Source: Sphingobacteriaceae bacterium (GTDB lineage: Bacteria > Bacteroidota > Bacteroidia > Sphingobacteriales > Sphingobacteriaceae). From it: 10,793 nucleotides of DNA. The notes beneath the pieces were generated by a model that was given only the letters and a program-made list of their open reading frames with translations, was not told the DNA's origin and did no database searches. The position numbers and the translations under genes are program-made. The DNA lies in the NCBI GenBank assembly GCA_021740025.1, contig JAIPAN010000016.1, positions 1 to 10,793 on the forward strand, in the 5' to 3' direction. Below are positions 6,317 through 10,793 of this stretch, piece by piece (positions within the stretch are counted from its first letter, which is position 1; the number at the start of each line of letters is the position of its first letter).

Positions 6317-9300
6317 GTGACAATTAGGGAACTACTACTACGGTACCAAGCCAACTCACGGGTAAACGAATTGGCTACAGCGCTACATTCGGCCAAACAC
6401 CCACGGGTACAGCTTAGGGGTCTCATCGGATCGAGTGATGCGGTGCTGGCGATAGCTTTGTTCTTATTGCAGCAAAAAACCACCCTTTTTGTACTACCAG
6501 ATAGAGAAGAGGCCGCTTATTTTTTAAACGATCTAGAAAATATATTAGGCAAGGAAGTCCTCTTTTTCCCAGCCTCCTGCCGCAAAGCCTTCGATTTTAC
6601 ACAGCCCGATAATAGCATGGTGTTGCAACGGGCCGAAGTATTAAACGAACTAAAAAATAAAGACACCGCCGCACGTTTAGTAGTAACCTATCCCGAAGCC
6701 CTAAGCGAAAAGGTCATCAACCGAAACTCTTTAGAAAAAAACACCCTCGAGATTTCGGAAGGCGCCAAGCTAGATATTGAATTTATTGCCGACTTTTTAA
6801 CAGACTACGAATTCGATCGGGTAGATTTTGTGTATACACCGGGGCAATTTGCGGTTCGTGGCGGCATTGTTGATATTTTTTCTTTTTCACATTTTCGGCC
6901 TTACCGCATTGAATTTTTCGGAGACACCATTGAGAGTATCCGCGATTTTGAAATCGAAGATCAACTATCGGTAGCTAAGTTTAAACACATTACGATTGTA
7001 CCAAACGTTCGAGCTAAATTTTTAAGCGATGAAAAAATATCGCTCTTAGAATATTTGGGTGCCGATTGTGTGGTGTGGATAAAAGATGCACAAATGACCC
7101 TCGATGTGGTTAAAAATGGCTACAAAAAGAGCAAAGAGTTGTGGGAAGCCATACCCGAGGCCGATAAAAACCAAAACCCTGAGTGGCTGAATCCTAACCA
7201 GCAGTTGTTAGACGAGAAAATGTTGGCAAGCCAATTGCAAGATTTTACGATTGTAGAATTTGGTAAACAGTTTTTTTACAAATCAGATCATTCATTTTCA
7301 TTCGAATTTAGCCCACAACCCTCTTTTAATAAAGATTTTAGCCTGCTCATTCACAACTTAAAAAAGAACGAAGCGGAGCATATAGAAAACTATATTTTTA
7401 CCGATTCGGCCAAACAATCGGAGCGCCTATATAGCATTTTCGAAGATTTGGATAAAGCGGTGAAATTTACACCCATACACCTTTCATTACGAGAGGGTTT
7501 TGTAGATCGCGACCAAAAGTTGGCCTGTTATACCGATCATCAAATTTTCGATCGCTATTATAAATACCAAACCAAAAAAGCATATGTACGCTCACAAGCT
7601 TTAACCCTAAAAGAATTACGCGATTTAAAACCCGGCGATTTTATTACGCACATAGACCACGGGGTTGGTAAATATGCCGGTCTAGAAAAGGTTGAAGTAA
7701 ATGGCAAAACACAAGAAATGATTCGCTTGGTTTACGCCGACAACGATTTGCTTTATGTAAACATCAATTCGCTAAACCGCATTGCTAAGTTTTCGGGCAA
7801 AGAAGGTGCAATACCCAAGCTGAACAAATTGGGTACCGATACTTGGGATAAACTTAAAAAATCGACCAAAAAACGAGTAAAAGACATTGCCCGCGATCTT
7901 ATTAAACTCTATGCCCAGCGCAAAACCAAAGAGGGAAACGCCTTTAGGCCCGACACCTATTTGCAAACCGAATTAGAGGCTTCGTTTATTTATGAAGATA
8001 CTCCGGACCAAGAAAAGGCTACTGCCGATGTAAAGAAAGACATGGAGGCTCCACACCCGATGGATCGCTTAATTTGTGGCGATGTAGGCTTCGGGAAAAC
8101 AGAAATTGCCATTCGGGCGGCGTTTAAAGCAGTTACCGACGGGAAGCAGGTGGCTGTGTTGGTGCCCACCACCATTTTGGCGCTTCAGCACTTTAAAACC
8201 TTTGTTGCACGGTTGGGTGAATTCCCCTGCACAGTTGATTATATCAATCGTTTCAAAACATCGGCACAAATAAAAGAAACCTTACAAAAACTAGCCGATG
8301 GTAAAGTAGATATCATAATTGGTACCCACCGCTTGGTGAGTAAAGATGTGAAATTTAAAGACCTGGGCTTGTTAATTATTGATGAGGAACAAAAATTTGG
8401 TGTAGGAGTAAAAGAAAAACTGAAGCAGTTTAGGGTAAATGTGGATACCCTTACCCTCACCGCTACGCCTATACCCAGAACGTTGCACTTTTCCTTAATG
8501 GGTGCCAGAGATTTGAGCATTATTAGCACGCCACCGCCCAATAGGCAACCCGTACAAACCGAATTGCATGTGTTTAACGAAACCCTCATTCAAGAAGCGG
8601 TAGAATTTGAATTGGCTCGTGGTGGGCAGGTGTTTTTTATTCACAATCGGGTGCAAGATTTAGCCCAGCTTGGTGGACTGATTCAAAAACTGGTACCGAC
8701 GGCTAAAATTGGTATTGCCCATGGTCAACTGGAAGGCGATGCACTAGAAGATGTGATGCTCAAATTTGTAAACGCCGAGACCGATGTGTTGGTAGCCACC
8801 ACCATTATTGAGGCTGGGTTGGATATAGCAAACGCAAATACCATTATTATTAACCATGCGCACATGTTTGGCTTAAGCGATTTACATCAAATGCGTGGTC
8901 GTGTGGGGCGGTCGAATAAAAAAGCTTTTTGTTATTTATTGAGCCCGCCGCTTTCTACCCTAACCGGCGAAGCCCGCAAACGATTAAGCGCCATTGAAGA
9001 GTTTTCGGAATTGGGAAGTGGTTTTAATGTAGCCATGCGTGATTTAGATATTCGCGGAAGCGGAAACCTTTTAGGAGCTGAGCAAAGTGGCTTTATAGCC
9101 GAAATTGGCTTTGAAATGTATCACAAAATTTTAGATGAAGCCATTCAAGAATTAAAAGAAGAAGAATTTAAGGGCCTTTTTGAAGAAGAAAAAGAGCGTG
9201 ACTTTATTTCCTTTACACAGGTTGATACCGATTTAGAGGTGCTCATTCCCGATGAATATGTAACCAGCATTGCCGAGCGCTATAATTTATACAGTACGCT

Positions 9301-9658
9301 TTCTACTCTACAAACAGAGGCCGATTTACTGGCTTTTGAACAGGGCCTTATCGACCGATTTGGACCTTTGCCAGATTCAGTGAAAGAATTGGCCAATACC
9401 CTGCGCTTACAGTGGCTGGGTAAACACATTGGTTTTGAAAAAATATCGCTGAAAAAAAATGTATTGCGTGGTTATTTTGTAAGCAACCAACAATCGCCGT
9501 ATTTTGAATCGGAAGCTTTTGGAAAAGTATTGGCTTTTGTACAAATCAAGCCAGGGGCCTGTAACCTAAAAGAGGTGAAGGGTGTACTTAGAATTGCCTT
9601 TGAGGGCGTAAATGACCTGAAACAAGCTATTTATTTACTTAATGAGTTGCTGGGCTAG
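6317..9658 (+). CDS. mfd: Transcription-repair coupling factor Mfd
   Basis: An 1113-residue DNA translocase that pushes stalled RNA polymerase off damaged template and recruits UvrA for nucleotide excision repair; E. coli Mfd has 1148 residues. Domains in order: a degenerate UvrB-like N-terminal module (about 1-330, UvrA-binding), the CarD-like RNA-polymerase interaction domain opening with LKPGDFITHIDHGVGKY (about 437-510), two RecA-like motor lobes (about 530-900), and the C-terminal TRCF regulatory domain (about 960-1113). Motor motifs are intact: Walker A GDVGFGKT (588-595), DEEQ (689-692), TATPIPRTLHFSLMGARDLS, and MRGRVGR (859-865), including the RG translocation motif. The start is TTG 6314 or the adjacent GTG 6317; I prefer GTG because it yields M-T-I-R-E-L-L, close to the family's usual N terminus. 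No ATG lies nearby. The stop overlaps that of the convergent TonB-like gene by four bases. Confidence 0.97.
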   Translation: MTIRELLLRYQANSRVNELATALHSAKHPRVQLRGLIGSSDAVLAIALFLLQQKTTLFVLPDREEAAYFLNDLENILGKEVLFFPASCRKAFDFTQPDNSMVLQRAEVLNELKNKDTAARLVVTYPEALSEKVINRNSLEKNTLEISEGAKLDIEFIADFLTDYEFDRVDFVYTPGQFAVRGGIVDIFSFSHFRPYRIEFFGDTIESIRDFEIEDQLSVAKFKHITIVPNVRAKFLSDEKISLLEYLGADCVVWIKDAQMTLDVVKNGYKKSKELWEAIPEADKNQNPEWLNPNQQLLDEKMLASQLQDFTIVEFGKQFFYKSDHSFSFEFSPQPSFNKDFSLLIHNLKKNEAEHIENYIFTDSAKQSERLYSIFEDLDKAVKFTPIHLSLREGFVDRDQKLACYTDHQIFDRYYKYQTKKAYVRSQALTLKELRDLKPGDFITHIDHGVGKYAGLEKVEVNGKTQEMIRLVYADNDLLYVNINSLNRIAKFSGKEGAIPKLNKLGTDTWDKLKKSTKKRVKDIARDLIKLYAQRKTKEGNAFRPDTYLQTELEASFIYEDTPDQEKATADVKKDMEAPHPMDRLICGDVGFGKTEIAIRAAFKAVTDGKQVAVLVPTTILALQHFKTFVARLGEFPCTVDYINRFKTSAQIKETLQKLADGKVDIIIGTHRLVSKDVKFKDLGLLIIDEEQKFGVGVKEKLKQFRVNVDTLTLTATPIPRTLHFSLMGARDLSIISTPPPNRQPVQTELHVFNETLIQEAVEFELARGGQVFFIHNRVQDLAQLGGLIQKLVPTAKIGIAHGQLEGDALEDVMLKFVNAETDVLVATTIIEAGLDIANANTIIINHAHMFGLSDLHQMRGRVGRSNKKAFCYLLSPPLSTLTGEARKRLSAIEEFSELGSGFNVAMRDLDIRGSGNLLGAEQSGFIAEIGFEMYHKILDEAIQELKEEEFKGLFEEEKERDFISFTQVDTDLEVLIPDEYVTSIAERYNLYSTLSTLQTEADLLAFEQGLIDRFGPLPDSVKELANTLRLQWLGKHIGFEKISLKKNVLRGYFVSNQQSPYFESEAFGKVLAFVQIKPGACNLKEVKGVLRIAFEGVNDLKQAIYLLNELLG

Positions 9659-10674
9659 TTGCCCAACATAAACGTAATGGGGAGTACGTAAGAGCTTCGA
9701 ACTTCGAGACCGTTTAGTGTGCCCGCTTGCCAAGGTGGTAATACGCGTACTACCCGAAGCGCTTCTTCGTCGCAACCTGCACCAACACCACGCAATACCT
9801 TAAAATTACTGAGAACCCCATTGGCTTCCACCACAAAATATACGAAAACCTTGCCCTCTACACCTTGTTCTGCTGCACTAGCCGGATAGCGAAGGGTTCT
9901 ATTTAAAAAACGAAGTAATTTTTTTTGCCCGCCCTTATACTGCGGTGGCGTATCCAAAGAACCTGGATCATATATGCTAGCCTCCTGATTTATTTTTGGT
10001 GCAGTATCTGTTGGTTTTAGTGCTGGTTCTTGCTTTACTGTTTGTGTGGCTCTGGTGAGAGTTCCCCCTAGCGGAGTACTGCTTAAATTTACTACATCTA
10101 GTTCTTTCAAAGAACATATTTTACCATCCTTGGTTAATTTTAGCTCTAATAAGATATCGGCATTAACCTGTACCAATTCACTAGCCCTAATATAGCTCTG
10201 CTTGGTCCAATAAGTTGCCACCAGGGTATCGCTACGGCGGACAACATTAAGGGTGTTTACCAGCCAAGTGAGTGTTTGTTTTTGGTATGCCGCCCGGCGC
10301 TCTTGGTTTAGTTGTTTGAGTTGCTGGTGTGTTAAGTGATGGTAATTATAATAGGTATCGGTAATGGTGGTAAAATAGCTGGGTGGATCGAAATAACCTT
10401 TCTTTTGATCTACATAAAATGCTTCTATAAATTTAGTTAGGGCAATTTTTACTTCCTCTTCGTTGAGTGTGGCTGCCTTTTCAAGAGGCTGTGGGGCCAC
10501 AGAGGTTGTGGGCTGCACCACCTTGGGCTGGTGGCTAATTAAATGACGAATATCTTCTAAAAAAATATTGAGTAATGCTAATAAAAGCACCAGCATGCCC
10601 ATGGAAATAGCAAAGCGCCAAACGGATTTATCGGGAACGATTTCGGGTTCGGTAAATTCGTTTTCGTCTTCCAT
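9655..10674 (-). CDS. TonB C-terminal domain protein (energy transducer TonB-like)
   Basis: A 339-residue inner-membrane-anchored periplasmic protein. An acidic cytoplasmic tail (1-17) is followed by one membrane helix (about 19-39), a Pro/Gln-rich linker (about 48-66), a middle region of about 120 residues (about 75-200), a second low-complexity linker (about 203-240), and a TonB C-terminal domain (about 255-339). The last has the lead-in PPQYKGGQKKLLRFL, the YP pair (263-264), an EGKVFVYFVV strand, and the GCDEEALRVV and PPWQAG segments typical of Bacteroidota TonB proteins. TonB domains pass proton-motive energy from ExbB-ExbD to outer-membrane receptors; no exbB, exbD or receptor gene is visible. 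It lacks the long Pro-Lys spacer of classical TonB and carries the extra middle region, which may be NTF2-like by its helix-then-strand pattern (inference only). It starts six bases after cdsA, suggesting cotranscription. Confidence 0.85.
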   Translation of the reverse strand: MEDENEFTEPEIVPDKSVWRFAISMGMLVLLLALLNIFLEDIRHLISHQPKVVQPTTSVAPQPLEKAATLNEEEVKIALTKFIEAFYVDQKKGYFDPPSYFTTITDTYYNYHHLTHQQLKQLNQERRAAYQKQTLTWLVNTLNVVRRSDTLVATYWTKQSYIRASELVQVNADILLELKLTKDGKICSLKELDVVNLSSTPLGGTLTRATQTVKQEPALKPTDTAPKINQEASIYDPGSLDTPPQYKGGQKKLLRFLNRTLRYPASAAEQGVEGKVFVYFVVEANGVLSNFKVLRGVGAGCDEEALRVVRVLPPWQAGTLNGLEVRSSYVLPITFMLGN

Positions 10675-10680
10675 GGTGTA

Positions 10681-10793
10681 TTAGCCAATAAAATAAGTGA
10701 GATAAACATATACTAGGGGTGCGGCAAAAATGAGACTATCAAAGCGGTCTAAAAGTCCGCCGTGGCCGGGTAAAAAAGAACCCGAATCTTTAA
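10681..10793 (-). CDS. cdsA: Phosphatidate cytidylyltransferase CdsA, C-terminal fragment (truncated by window edge)
   Basis: The last 36 codons of a minus-strand gene running in from the right edge; the frame is open to 10793 and stops at TAA (10683-10681). The visible part contains [19 protein letters not shown], the core of the CDP-diglyceride synthetase signature, including the conserved K-D, H-G-G and D-R-x-D residues that help form the metal-bound active site. A hydrophobic last helix (about [17 protein letters not shown]) ends the protein, as usual for this polytopic inner-membrane enzyme. CdsA converts phosphatidic acid and CTP to CDP-diacylglycerol, the precursor of membrane phospholipids. 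The TonB-like gene follows after six bases, with no room for a terminator. The signature makes the identity nearly certain despite the short fragment. Confidence 0.93.
   Translation of the reverse strand, partial: KDSGSFLPGHGGLLDRFDSLIFAAPLVYVYLTYFIG

Noticed and set aside
6241..6483. An 80-codon minus-strand frame across the mfd start
   Set aside because: It is antisense to the conserved mfd N terminus, overlaps the DUF2752 start, and has a composition unlike a real protein.
7772..8589. Several 60- to 116-codon minus-strand frames inside mfd
   Set aside because: All are opposite the conserved polymerase-interaction and motor domains. Their translations carry no domain signature.
454..8700. 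Repeated GGTACC hexamers across the window
   Set aside because: They mostly fall in Gly-Thr or Val-Pro/Thr codon pairs within genes, with no regular spacing, so they reflect codon preference and are not a repeat family.

Overview
The window is a stretch of ordinary bacterial chromosome, most likely from a member of the Bacteroidota. The signs are an FtsH followed by a LUD-domain (LutC/YkgG-like) protein, a TonB C-terminal protein of the type with a P-x-Y-x-G-G lead-in and YP motif, promoter-like TAnnTTTG boxes, almost no Shine-Dalgarno sequences, and a TM2/DUF2752 gene pair. The class within the phylum cannot be fixed from the sequence alone.

Layout. At the left edge, on the plus strand, are the 3' nine-tenths or so of ftsH (1-1787, cut by the window start) and a LUD-domain gene (1809-2453), ending at a weak hairpin. 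A promoter-like site then precedes a plus-strand ketoacyl-ACP synthase III-like gene (2607-3680). A strong bidirectional terminator (3698-3730) separates it from a convergent, tightly packed minus-strand cluster, read from 6244 down to 3746: DUF2752 membrane protein, TM2-domain protein, Nif3-like dinuclear-metal protein, and coiled-coil C4 zinc-ribbon protein. Divergent from that cluster is mfd (6317-9658, plus), the transcription-repair coupling factor. Its stop codon overlaps that of a convergent minus-strand TonB-like protein (9655-10674). Six bases upstream of the TonB-like gene lies the C-terminal end of cdsA (10681-10793, cut by the window end).

Functionally the window is a mix of housekeeping jobs: membrane protein quality control (FtsH), phospholipid precursor synthesis (CdsA), acyl condensation (KAS III), transcription-coupled repair (Mfd), and small membrane or metal-binding proteins of poorly known role. 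The genes are nearly gap-free, the codon style looks uniform, and I see no insertion sequence, tRNA, rRNA, CRISPR array, phage gene or toxin-antitoxin pair. I find no convincing evidence of an undescribed multi-gene system. The points most worth a second look are the KAS III without the usual FabH CoA-binding tryptophan motif, the extra middle domain in the TonB-like protein, the tight DUF2752-TM2-Nif3-zinc-ribbon cluster, and the stop-codon overlap of mfd with its neighbour.
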